Assembly: GCA_003280985.1 (NCBI GenBank)
Contig: QCDH01000004.1
Span: 62,001 to 126,000 of the forward strand
Direction: 5' to 3'
DNA from: Prochlorococcus sp. AG-355-A18
GTDB taxonomy: Bacteria > Cyanobacteriota > Cyanobacteriia > PCC-6307 > Cyanobiaceae
Length of the DNA stretch: 64,000 bases
Shown: positions 39,281-46,514 of the stretch, piece after piece
Layout of the letters: each line of letters starts with the position of its first letter
Numbering within the stretch: position 1 is the first letter of the stretch
Notes under the pieces: generated by a model
Databases searched by the model: none
Seen by the model: only the letters and a program-made list of their open reading frames with translations
What the model was told of the DNA's origin: nothing
Translations under genes and position numbers: made by a program

Positions 39281-39451
39281 TTATTTTTTGGTGTCTTGCG
39301 ATCTCATTTCTTTTTGTGCTTCCCTAATTCTTTCTTCAAAGACTGATCTTCTATATGGAGTAACTTCTCCATTTTTAGTTGCCAAGATTTGGGCTTCATA
39401 AAGCCTCTTGGCTCTTGTAATTTTTTCTCTTATTTGAGAGAGCTCATTCAT
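39281..39451 (-). CDS. Small basic helical protein (56 aa)
   Basis: Starts MNELSQIREKITRAKRLYEA and continues as a highly charged helix ending QDTKK. No family is recognised. The codon pattern and length look coding. Its stop is 17 nt from the convergent lipoprotein stop. Confidence 0.5.
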   Translation of the reverse strand: MNELSQIREKITRAKRLYEAQILATKNGEVTPYRRSVFEERIREAQKEMRSQDTKK

Positions 39452-39603
39452 GATCTTATGCAGTTAATGAGAATCCCGTTCCCTATTCTCTAATCATGCG
39501 TCCAAATAAATTGGATGAACGTAGGAGTAAGCTAACATTAAAAAAAGAAGGTCGGATTTAAGATATATTTAAAAAATCTTTAAAAGTAGTTTTTAATAAA
39601 ATT

Positions 39604-39840
39604 TTAAATAGAAATTTTATATAGAGGTAAAATATTTTGGAAAATGCTTGTGTCATGATAATTTTCATTCTCTAATGTTTTGTATAGTCTCCTTGATTGA
39701 GGTGATTTAAGGGCGTTATTGTAATTTTCAATAAATTCCGAATCATCCAAAATAGATTTATTTTCTCTTTTAAAACTTTCTTTATAAGAATATTTGATAT
39801 GCCCTATTTCTTGGGCTTGAATTGAGTTTTTGGGATGGCT
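39604..39840 (-). pseudogene. Remnant of an unidentified gene, 5' end missing
   Basis: An open minus-strand frame encodes about 78 polar residues (including SFKRENKSILDDSEFIENYN and LYKTLENENYHDTSIFQN) and stops at 39604-39606. There is no ATG or GTG in frame before an upstream stop. It looks like the tail of a larger protein whose front was replaced by the incoming sequence at about 39835. Confidence 0.35.
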
Positions 39841-39921
39841 GATAAGAAAAAGAAAAAGAAATGCAAAAAGAAAAAATGTTCAAACTGGAAAGGGGGTAAA
39901 TGTATTTGTTATGGCCAATAG
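39835..39921 (+). CDS. Lysine/cysteine-rich 28-aa peptide
   Basis: ATG at 39835 reads MADKKKKKKCKKKKCSNWKG followed by GKCICYGQ and TAG: half lysine, four cysteines. It overlaps, in another frame, the upstream extension of the lyase-like gene. It could be a metal-binding or nucleic-acid-binding peptide or chance coding in an A-rich tract. Confidence 0.35.
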   Translation: MADKKKKKKCKKKKCSNWKGGKCICYGQ

Positions 39922-39979
39922 ACTAGGTACGGTGATTGAAAGTCGATATAAAATTGGAGAGATAAAACCCTCTCTTTTT

Positions 39980-41029
39980 GTGAAAAAATTATTATACATT
40001 TTTCTAGTATTGATGTCTTTTACCACTGGTAATTCATACTCATGGGAAAAGGTACCTGTTCCAGATTCTGTAGATAAAAAAACAAAATCTCCTTGGAATT
40101 TTTCTGAAGACTTTGAAAATCAAGAAGAAGGAAAATTAAAAGTTGCCAACCCTAACCCTTCATCCTCAAATTCTCCTTCTGGTGGGGGTACAGAAAAATC
40201 ATTCAACCAAATATTTCGAATCTACGATAAGGGAGCAGGTTTAAAACCATTTAGAATTAAAAAAGATCTTGATGGCAATAAGTATCTTGAAGTTACAGTG
40301 AAGCATGGATGGAATAATGATCCTCTTAAAGAAAGTTCAGGAAAAGAAACAGAAAGAGCAATATTTGAGACAAAGCAAAGAAGCACTTTAAATAAAGAAA
40401 TATGGATTGCTTTTAAAACAAGACTTCCTAAAGATTTTAAACATACAGATGGCAGAGTAACGTTTTTTGAATTTAAAAATCGACATGTATATATGAGAAC
40501 GCATCCTCTTGTAAGAATAAGTTTTGATGACACTGGAAAAACATTAAAAATAGCAGGTAATACTGCCGGTACTGGTTTCAATAGAAGGAATAAAGAAGAT
40601 AATATTAAGCATCGCATTGATATAAAATATAAAAAAAATGATTCAAATTGGTTTGTGCGTAATGAAAAAACTAGAGGTGAAAAAAAAATAAAAAATAATT
40701 TTAAACTCACACCGAACAAAACATTTAGTGTGACTCAATTAGGTGAATGGAGCACGTATAAAATTGGAGTCTATAATACAAAGGATGATGATGGTTTTGT
40801 AAAAGTCTTCAAAGATAAGAAATTAATATTTGATTACAAAGGTATAACATCTGACTGGAAAGGAGAATACACTGGTACTAATGTAAGAATAGGTGTTTAT
40901 AGACACTCGGGAAAACAAATTGGAATTGAATACCCCGATCAATCTATCCATTTTGATGATTTTATTGTCGTCTCAGATCAAAAAACTTTAGACCAATTGA
41001 TCAGAAAGAATGAAAACCCCAATGATTGA
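39980..41029 (+). CDS. Secreted polysaccharide lyase-like protein (heparin-lyase/PL20-type fold)
   Basis: A GTG start at 39980 gives a protein of about 349 aa with a clean signal peptide (KKLLYIFLVLMSFTTGNSYS). The frame is open upstream to 39830, but that part is Lys/Arg-rich and lacks a good start. The mature part has the concanavalin-like beta-jelly pattern of heparin-lyase-type proteins: WIAFKTRLPKDFKH, LGEWSTYKIGVYNTKDDDG, VRIGVYRHSGKQ and SIHFDDFIVVS near the end. Substrate is unknown and family assignment is from pattern only. Island cargo. Confidence 0.65.
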   Translation: MKKLLYIFLVLMSFTTGNSYSWEKVPVPDSVDKKTKSPWNFSEDFENQEEGKLKVANPNPSSSNSPSGGGTEKSFNQIFRIYDKGAGLKPFRIKKDLDGNKYLEVTVKHGWNNDPLKESSGKETERAIFETKQRSTLNKEIWIAFKTRLPKDFKHTDGRVTFFEFKNRHVYMRTHPLVRISFDDTGKTLKIAGNTAGTGFNRRNKEDNIKHRIDIKYKKNDSNWFVRNEKTRGEKKIKNNFKLTPNKTFSVTQLGEWSTYKIGVYNTKDDDGFVKVFKDKKLIFDYKGITSDWKGEYTGTNVRIGVYRHSGKQIGIEYPDQSIHFDDFIVVSDQKTLDQLIRKNENPND

Positions 41030-41103
41030 TTAAATTAAATTGAAAGAGCGGTAACTATATTCTTAACGATATTATGTTGAGAATTTAACCAGAATTTAAA
41101 GTG

Positions 41104-41193
41104 ATGGACTCGCATTTTGAAGAAAAGAAAGAGAATATAAAGAAAAAAGGTAATTCCAATGGAATCAACCAAAATCCCAAAAAGGATTATTAA
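41104..41193 (+). CDS. Possible 29-aa Lys/Asn-rich peptide
   Basis: ATG at 41104, peptide of mostly Lys, Glu and Asn, stop at 41191. It overlaps the start of the next gene by 35 nt in another frame. Weak support. Confidence 0.25.
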   Translation: MDSHFEEKKENIKKKGNSNGINQNPKKDY

Positions 41194-41362
41194 AAAACAA
41201 CTTAAAAAGGGAGTTATTAAGAAACAGCTTAAAAAGGTTGATAAAGCAATTGTTGAAATTGCAGAAATGAAATTTGAAAATTATGAAGAAAAAGAAGAAA
41301 AACTAGACGCGCTTGTTTTTTTAAAGAATCAAATATTGACAGAAGCTAGGGAATTACTATGA
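41159..41362 (+). CDS. Small basic coiled-coil protein
   Basis: A 67-aa protein with an internal repeat (IIKKQLKKG / VIKKQLKKV) and a Glu-rich helix. Its TGA overlaps the next ATG (ATGA), so the two genes are translationally coupled. First of a tight run of four unknown genes. Confidence 0.6.
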   Translation: MESTKIPKRIIKKQLKKGVIKKQLKKVDKAIVEIAEMKFENYEEKEEKLDALVFLKNQILTEARELL

Positions 41363-41523
41363 ACGGAAGACTAGACAAGGTTGCTATGACCAATAAACTA
41401 ATGCAACTCAAGAGAGAACTGCACTACAAATGTGCGATTGGTGAAAAGGGGAAATGGGAATGTATAGGAGCAAACGATTATCTCAACAGAGTGTTTGATG
41501 CATTAGATGAATTTTGGCAGTAA
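41359..41523 (+). CDS. Small unknown protein (54 aa)
   Basis: Begins MNGRLDKVAMTNKLMQLKRE, has two Cys (about 25 and 35) and an acidic helix ending LDEFWQ. No family. It overlaps the upstream stop by 4 nt and the next frame by 10 nt, supporting an operon. Confidence 0.6.
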   Translation: MNGRLDKVAMTNKLMQLKRELHYKCAIGEKGKWECIGANDYLNRVFDALDEFWQ

Positions 41524-41744
41524 ATACTAAACAAAAAAAAAGAATTGATATAGCGACTTGTTGGGCTACTAAAAGAATTTCTGTTATGGATAATCTAGAA
41601 AGATATGAAGACAGTTATGCAATAGCAGAAGAATTTAGAGAGTGGATACTACATGTAGGAGAAAAGAATGAAAATTCAAGAGATTCTTTTTTAAACTTAC
41701 CAAAGGAATTAAAAGAATTATTAGAACAAAAAGTCAACGATTAA
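41514..41744 (+). CDS. Small unknown helical protein
   Basis: A 76-aa frame using TTG at 41514, overlapping the preceding stop. An alternative ATG at 41586 gives 52 aa (MDNLERYEDSYAIAEEFREW...). The overlap pattern favours the TTG start. The stop is directly followed by the next ATG. Confidence 0.55.
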   Translation: MAVNTKQKKRIDIATCWATKRISVMDNLERYEDSYAIAEEFREWILHVGEKNENSRDSFLNLPKELKELLEQKVND

Positions 41745-42239
41745 ATGAAACGCTTAGCTTTATTTATTGTTTTCCCACTTATATTTGGTTTTGGAAACGA
41801 TAAAGCAAGATTATGCGAAGACCTTAAATTTGCATTAAATAAATCAAAAAATGATTATCAGCAAAAAATATCATTTGTAAAACAAAGCAAAGAATTTGCT
41901 AATGATAAAATTACCAAAATTTATGCAATAGAGACAAAATGGGAGGATCTTTTTGATAGTCCTTATGAAATAGAAAGCTTATGTAATGAATATTTCTTAA
42001 TAAAAGAATTTGATATTGATTTATCTAGTGAATGTTATTTATTTGAAACTATCTTAAAAAGTGGAAATTATAGTGATGATGATTTTGATTTTATGCCAGA
42101 AGAAAGAAGACAAAATGCTCAAGATCTTAAAGAAGAATTTAAAGCAAAATATGATCAAATTAATAAACAAGCAAAAGAAGATTATTTATCAGAACAAAAA
42201 GAAATGCAGAAAATATATCGAAAGAAAAAATGCGATTAA
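41745..42239 (+). CDS. Secreted unknown protein
   Basis: A 164-aa protein with a signal peptide (MKRLALFIVFPLIFGFG) belonging to the MKRLL module group. The mature part is helical and very charged (Lys/Glu/Asp). No family. Last of the four-gene run 41159-42239. Confidence 0.6.
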   Translation: MKRLALFIVFPLIFGFGNDKARLCEDLKFALNKSKNDYQQKISFVKQSKEFANDKITKIYAIETKWEDLFDSPYEIESLCNEYFLIKEFDIDLSSECYLFETILKSGNYSDDDFDFMPEERRQNAQDLKEEFKAKYDQINKQAKEDYLSEQKEMQKIYRKKKCD

Positions 42240-42257
42240 GTCACTTATGGTTTTTAA

Positions 42258-42290
42258 ATGAAACGCTTACTACTTGCACCGCTAAATTAA
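42258..42290 (+). pseudogene. Orphan gene-start fragment (MKRLL module)
   Basis: ATGAAACGCTTACTACTTGC starts like the PDZ gene at 32107 but stops after ten codons. It is followed 7 nt later by recurring element copy 4. Read as a gene whose body was deleted between the start module and the element. Confidence 0.5.
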
Positions 42291-42297
42291 ATACTTT

Positions 42298-42336
42298 TGA
42301 CAGTCGATCTAAAATAAGGGCAATTATCTCCTTTTA
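42298..42336 (+). repeat. Copy 4 of the recurring intergenic element
   Basis: TTGACAGTCGATC, TAAAAT, AAGGGCAATTATCTCC and TTTT. It lies 62 nt upstream of the HAD gene start. Confidence 0.65.
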
Positions 42337-42398
42337 ATTAGCTATCTTTAAAAAGATATTCGAAATTTGAAAGCAAATAAAAAAATATTTCTATAAAG

Positions 42399-43076
42399 AT
42401 GGAATTACCAGAAGCAATTCTTTTTGATTTAGATGGGGTATTACTAGATACAGAACCATTACTGGCTAATGCCTGGTATGAAACCGCAAAAGAATATAAT
42501 TACTATTTATCAAAAGATAAATTACTAGAATTAAAAGGAAGAAGAAGAATAGATTGCGCAAAAAAAGTTTTCAAATGGATAAATGAAGAAATTACAATAG
42601 AAGAATTACTCATTACTCAAAAGTTAAAAGTAGATAAAGTACTTACTAAAGCAAAACCTTTTAAAGGAGCAATAGAATTAATCAAATTTTGTATAAATAC
42701 AAAATTACCTATTGCACTAGTAACAAGTAGTAGTAGTGAAAGTTTTAAAATAAAAAGCTCTGCAAATCCCTGGTTAAATTTATTCAATACAAAGGTTCTT
42801 GGAGATGATAAATTCATTTCTGATGGCAAGCCTTCGCCTGATCCTTATTTGAGAGCATTAAAAATATTGGATGTAGATCCAAGGAAATCATGGGTTATAG
42901 AAGACTCATATGCAGGATCTATCTCAGGACTTAAAGCGGAATGTAATTTAATGTTTTTTTCAAAAGATATTGAAATACTAAATAAATTAATAAATGAATT
43001 TAACCAAGAAAAGATTCAAAAAATTAATGATTTATCAGAAATTATTTATTATTTAAAGTTATATAAAGGATTTTAA
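42399..43076 (+). CDS. HAD-superfamily hydrolase (beta-phosphoglucomutase-like)
   Basis: A 225-aa phosphatase or mutase. Motif I FDLDGVLLDTEP (about 9-20), motif II VTSSSSE (about 108), motif III Lys in DGKPSPDPYLRAL (about 142) and motif IV VIEDSYAGSISG (about 165). Four intact motifs suggest it is active on a sugar phosphate or similar. Island cargo behind element copy 4. Confidence 0.88.
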   Translation: MELPEAILFDLDGVLLDTEPLLANAWYETAKEYNYYLSKDKLLELKGRRRIDCAKKVFKWINEEITIEELLITQKLKVDKVLTKAKPFKGAIELIKFCINTKLPIALVTSSSSESFKIKSSANPWLNLFNTKVLGDDKFISDGKPSPDPYLRALKILDVDPRKSWVIEDSYAGSISGLKAECNLMFFSKDIEILNKLINEFNQEKIQKINDLSEIIYYLKLYKGF

Positions 43077-43146
43077 ATCCATCTAATAAATTTGCTAATT
43101 CTTCTAATATTTTTTCCTTAGATAATTCTTCCAATAAAACAAATAA

Positions 43147-43182
43147 ATGAAACGCTTGATATTAACTCGACCCAAAGACTAA
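43147..43182 (+). pseudogene. Orphan gene-start fragment (MKRLL module)
   Basis: ATGAAACGCTTGATATTAAC begins like the signal-peptide genes of the island but stops after eleven codons. Second orphan copy of the module. Confidence 0.4.
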
Positions 43183-43186
43183 ATTA

Positions 43187-43306
43187 ATGGAATTTTTAAA
43201 GGAGCTTTGGCAGAATCATTATGACCCATACCATGCAATTCTTGGTATAGGTGGAATAATATTATTATTGGTAATTTATAATCGATTACTCAATAAATAT
43301 CATTAA
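43187..43306 (+). CDS. Tiny single-pass membrane protein (39 aa)
   Basis: Begins MEFLKELWQNHYDPYHAILG, followed by a clear hydrophobic span (about 18-32) and a basic end. No family recognised. Good start context is lacking. Confidence 0.5.
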   Translation: MEFLKELWQNHYDPYHAILGIGGIILLLVIYNRLLNKYH

Positions 43307-43323
43307 TCACAAACCATCGTAGA

Positions 43324-43476
43324 TTAAGCAGCATCAGATATATTGTTATTCGTATCTTCAATCTTTTCAATCTCTTTAATCATTTCCTCTAGCCATAAAG
43401 TATTATCTTCTGATCTCTTTTTAAAATAAGAAATCTTAGGTTGATTGATTTCTAATGTCTCATAATCTCCACTCAT
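43324..43476 (-). CDS. Small acidic protein (50 aa)
   Basis: Begins MSGDYETLEINQPKISYFKK with a charged helix after it. Convergent with the tiny membrane gene (17 nt between stops). Unknown family. Confidence 0.5.
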   Translation of the reverse strand: MSGDYETLEINQPKISYFKKRSEDNTLWLEEMIKEIEKIEDTNNNISDAA

Positions 43477-43632
43477 AAAATTTTCCTAAATTTATAACCA
43501 CTTAAATTTTAGTTAGTTTATTTATTAGTTTTACTAAGGGGAAAATAAGAAAAAATTAATTTATGGTTAATATGAACTAAGACAAATTAAACATTATTTA
43601 TAAAAATATCGGAACACTTAATTTACCTAATG

Positions 43633-43866
43633 CTAACCACCAGTACAGAAACGAACCGCATCAGCTGTTGGCGAACCAGTCGCTTTCATTTCTTCAACAC
43701 ATTCATTAAAGAACTTTGATTCTTTTTTTAATGAGCAAAAGCTTAGTGCAATAGCTACTAAGGCAACAGCTGATACAACTGCTGATCCTAGTTGTATCAC
43801 TCCGTAAGCAAGCATAGCTTTATTCTTTTTAAAATCTTTTTTTGTATCTTTCTTTTTATCAGACAT
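43633..43866 (-). CDS. Small membrane protein, relative of the 44949 gene
   Basis: A 77-aa protein from ATG 43866 (the upstream ATG at 43917 adds a poor extension). A Lys-rich N-terminus, one span (about 20-42) with GVIQLGSAVVSAVALVAIA, then a polar tail. The 44949 protein shares the layout: Lys-rich start, GVIQFSTIVTSITLVFLTVG. No known family. Confidence 0.6.
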   Translation of the reverse strand: MSDKKKDTKKDFKKNKAMLAYGVIQLGSAVVSAVALVAIALSFCSLKKESKFFNECVEEMKATGSPTADAVRFCTGG

Positions 43867-44156
43867 TTTTTTTGAAATTCTTAGCTTATTATATTCAACT
43901 AAATAACTAGACTCCACATAAAGAAAAGGTGAGTTATAAAGTTAAATGTATATTGTTATTCCCATAACCAAATTCTGAAGAGTAAAAGCTCAAACTAAAA
44001 AGTAGAAAAAGTGATGAGAAAATTAATTAAAAATTTATTTGAAATTAATTATTTTGTGATTGGTTTTTGAAAATAATTTAATTTCTTAAAGATAACGTTT
44101 TCTTAAATTATTTTTAAATTTCATATGACATAAATATACATAATTGAATAATCTTA

Positions 44157-44558
44157 ATGCATATTGATGATGCAGTGTTTTTAGAGGATTTATGCCCTAA
44201 GCTCAAATTAAGATTTTGGCGAAAGTCTATTCATACATTTACGAGCAAAAGATGCATATATTGCGGAAAACCTTCAGAATCTATTGATCATATATTGCCA
44301 CGAAGTAAAGGAGGTTTAAACTTAACAGAAAATTGTGTTCCAGCTTGTCTTTCATGCAATGGAGACAAATCAGATGAGAATGTTTTTGATTGGTATAGAA
44401 AGAAAAAATTTTATGATCCTAGAAGAGCTATGGCTATTAGAGCATGGTTAGATGGAGACTTAATATTATCTATAAGATTATTACAATGGGCTAATCAAGA
44501 AATTAAGGAAAATAAAGCAAATTTTGAACAAGAAGAATTAAATCTAGATGCTGCTTAA
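44157..44558 (+). CDS. HNH endonuclease
   Basis: A 133-aa nuclease-fold protein: zinc Cys33 and Cys36 (CIYCGKPS), catalytic Asp44-His45 (SIDHILPRSKGG), Asn58, then Cys64, Cys67 and Asn68 (CLSCNGDKS). All core HNH residues are intact. C-terminal helices follow. Stand-alone HNH genes are common in phages and mobile islands; no partner methylase or intron is seen here. Confidence 0.85.
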   Translation: MHIDDAVFLEDLCPKLKLRFWRKSIHTFTSKRCIYCGKPSESIDHILPRSKGGLNLTENCVPACLSCNGDKSDENVFDWYRKKKFYDPRRAMAIRAWLDGDLILSIRLLQWANQEIKENKANFEQEELNLDAA

Positions 44559-44578
44559 CTAGAAAATTTGAGGGAAAT

Positions 44579-44776
44579 TTGAGGGGACGCTTATTAAAAA
44601 CAATACTTTTGTTAGGTTCAATTTTTGTTGTTTTTATTTGTTTTAATCCAATTTCAAGAATTTATATTGCTGATTACCTGGAGAAGATATCGTTATTTTT
44701 ATTCAAAACAATAAGTGAAAAAGATTTAAATGATTGGTATGAAAAAGAAATAAATATGAATTACTTGATAAATTAA
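44579..44776 (+). pseudogene. Frameshifted paralogue of the 32685 membrane protein
   Basis: A TTG-started 65-aa frame sharing NPISRIYIADYLEKISLFLF with the gene at 32685. One base is missing in the A-rich stretch near 44743-44750. Restoring it continues the homologous tail (KYELLDKLSGPSY then stop), which matches KYELLEKLGGTAY of the intact copy. The N-terminus also replaces ATGAAACGC with TTGAGGGGACGC. Either a pseudogene or a sequence error at the A-run. Confidence 0.6.
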
Positions 44777-44863
44777 GCGGGCCTTCTTATTGATAAATAA
44801 ACAAATCAATATAATTTATTAGTTGAAAATATTAAGATTTCTCGATTCAAACGACTTATCAAA

Positions 44864-44884
44864 ATGAGTAAATTTACTAACTGA
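44864..44884 (+). pseudogene. Truncated copy of the 33292 gene start
   Basis: ATGAGTAAATTTAC followed by an early TGA repeats the first codons of the 55-aa gene at 33292, in the same order behind the duplicated membrane gene. Remnant of a block duplication. Confidence 0.4.
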
Positions 44885-44948
44885 CAAATTAATTTTTTTG
44901 CTTATTATTAAAATCAACTTAAGAAAAATTTAAGTAAAAGTTAAGATT

Positions 44949-45188
44949 ATGGCAAAATCAAAAGCAAAGAGAAAAAAAGCTATTTTATCTCTAAAAACTC
45001 CAACTATTCTGGCAGATGGAGTTATCCAGTTCAGTACAATAGTAACTTCTATAACACTTGTTTTTTTAACAGTTGGATTTTATTCAGCTTCTAATCAAGC
45101 TAATAATTTAAATAAAAACTTAGAAAGAATTACTTCACAAAATTCAGTAAATATGAGTGCTGGAAATTATTGCGATTTAGCTCTTTGA
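44949..45188 (+). CDS. Small membrane protein, relative of the 43633 gene
   Basis: A 79-aa protein: Lys/Arg-rich start (MAKSKAKRKKAI), one long hydrophobic span (about 21-44), then an Asn-rich tail. Same layout as the 43633-43866 protein on the other strand. Function unknown. Confidence 0.55.
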   Translation: MAKSKAKRKKAILSLKTPTILADGVIQFSTIVTSITLVFLTVGFYSASNQANNLNKNLERITSQNSVNMSAGNYCDLAL

Positions 45189-45301
45189 TAATTAAACTTT
45201 AGTGCTTAATGCCTTAAAAATTTATATCAAAAAATTTACTTTTGCTATGCCAGAATCAGAGAGATAAAACAATAAAGAAATGCATTAACTCTGCAAGGAA
45301 A

Positions 45302-45502
45302 TTAAAAAAAAGAAAAAATCATCATTTGTTTATATTTTGAGGAACCAATAACTAAATTTAAACTTGATATCTTATGGAATTTTTTATGCGTAAAATTACA
45401 AAATTCATTTTCATCTGAATAGTTAATTAAATCAACTGAATTAATATTTGAATCAAACCACAGGTCATATTCTATGTAATTTGGCTCTGCAAAATAAGTC
45501 AT
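45302..45502 (-). CDS. Small acidic unknown protein, paralogue of the 50278 gene
   Basis: A 66-aa protein starting MTYFAEPNYIEYDLWFDSNI. The protein at 50278 begins MSYFAEPNHIEYDAWFDENI and stays similar to its end (KFHK(I/M)S, NL(V/T)IGSS). Two copies of an unrecognised family in opposite orientation 5 kb apart. Confidence 0.6.
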   Translation of the reverse strand: MTYFAEPNYIEYDLWFDSNINSVDLINYSDENEFCNFTHKKFHKISSLNLVIGSSKYKQMMIFSFF

Positions 45503-45833
45503 ACCAAATTTATTTCAAAAAGAAAAAGCTTCTCTATTTCGTGTGAGGAGAATATAGAAGCTAATTTAAGTTTAAAAGATTTAATGAACTCTTCTTTAAG
45601 AATTAAATAAGATACGAATAAGAAAAAATAAAATATTTTTTTAATTTAAAAAAATGATTAGTTTACTTTTTGCATACTATAAAAAATTGCATCCAAGGCC
45701 ACTGCTTTGCTTTAGAAGAATTGAATGCATAACTAGAATCACATTTTAAAGTTATAAGCAAGTTATGAATTGTTTAAAAGAAAAAAACAAAAAGAAAGGA
45801 ATTTTTGAAAGTTATATTTTTAATAAAAAGTAA
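45503..45833. other. Gene-poor spacer with a hairpin
   Basis: A stem AGCTTCTCTAT / ATATAGAAGCT lies near 45528-45562. Two very short frames (45654-45749, 31 codons; 45765-45833, 22 codons) are present but show no coding character. Nothing else supported. Confidence 0.3.
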
Positions 45834-46178
45834 TTATCTAATTTGTGTTTTTGCTTCTAAACCTATTAATTTCATAAGGACTTTTGCATTACTTGCAACT
45901 GCAGAATATTGTTTTTCTTGCATTGCTTTATGCATAGCAGTTTCTAGAGTACATACTAATTTCGCTATCATTTCAGGGCGATTTAAGTCCCCTTCCTCAA
46001 TATCATCTTTCAGCAAAAGATAAGCATTAGAAGTGATCTGCCTGGCTCTTCTTCTTGAGATTCCATATTTTGCGGCAACAAAGGAAGTAATAGATGAATA
46101 GGCTTGTCCTTCAGCAACTAATTCAGCAGCATGTGCAACTCTTAATTCGGTTTCTTGTTTAGTTGCTCTTTTAGTCAT
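45834..46178 (-). CDS. Helix-turn-helix DNA-binding protein, possibly terminase-small-subunit-like
   Basis: A 114-aa protein. An N-terminal helical HTH region (VAEGQAYSSITSFVAAKYGI then SRRRARQITSNAY, about 22-54) is followed by helices with conserved RPEMIAKLV and EKQYSAVASNAKVLMKLIGLEA. The second half resembles the helical oligomerisation region of phage small terminase subunits. It lies near the right end of the island. The phage link is inference; it could be a general HTH regulator. Confidence 0.55.
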   Translation of the reverse strand: MTKRATKQETELRVAHAAELVAEGQAYSSITSFVAAKYGISRRRARQITSNAYLLLKDDIEEGDLNRPEMIAKLVCTLETAMHKAMQEKQYSAVASNAKVLMKLIGLEAKTQIR

Positions 46179-46318
46179 TACTACTTGGTTTGCCTATCCT
46201 TGCATCTAGCTCTTGCTCAAAAACAGACATAAAGTAGGTTTAACTATTGTATTTATAGCATTAAATATTATAGATTTGTAGAATAAATTCAGTTCTAACA
46301 AGGCGTTATAGCTTAGCT

Positions 46319-46375
46319 TACCCTAATCTTAATTAACATTTTATGTTCGTCTGAATGTAATTAAAGATTAGGGTA
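46319..46375. repeat. Long inverted repeat near the right island end
   Basis: Arms 46319-46335 and 46358-46375 (TACCCTAATCTT-AATTA versus TAATTAAAGATTAGGGTA) form a 17-bp stem with one bulge and a 22-nt loop. It lies 140 nt before the tRNA fragment, without a T-tract, so it is not a plain terminator. Confidence 0.6.
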
Positions 46376-46431
46376 GAACTATTTATACAACTAGAAACTA
46401 GCCCTTCCCTTGAGGGGATTATTCTCTTCGT

Positions 46432-46447
46432 ACTAGTTATCGCACTA
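46432..46447 (-). repeat. Right arm of the 16-nt inverted repeat
   Basis: Exact reverse complement of 31603-31618 (minus strand reads TAGTGCGATAACTAGT). See the left arm. Confidence 0.6.
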
Positions 46448-46514
46448 ATTAGTTAACGCTTAGTAATATTTACCCCTAAACTTCAGTTATACCAATAGTT
46501 TTGAAATACTTTTG

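Noticed and set aside
39496-39561. 21-codon frame MRPNKLDERR...
   Set aside because: Too short and without signals; could be chance.
40222-40719. 165-codon minus-strand frame
   Set aside because: Antisense shadow of the lyase-like gene, Leu/Phe/Ser-rich as expected from a shadow.
42061-42261. 66-codon plus-strand frame
   Set aside because: Alternate frame within the 41745-42239 gene, made of Lys/Ile runs.
45654-45833. Two mini frames of 31 and 22 codons
   Set aside because: No ribosome binding site, composition like random AT-rich DNA.
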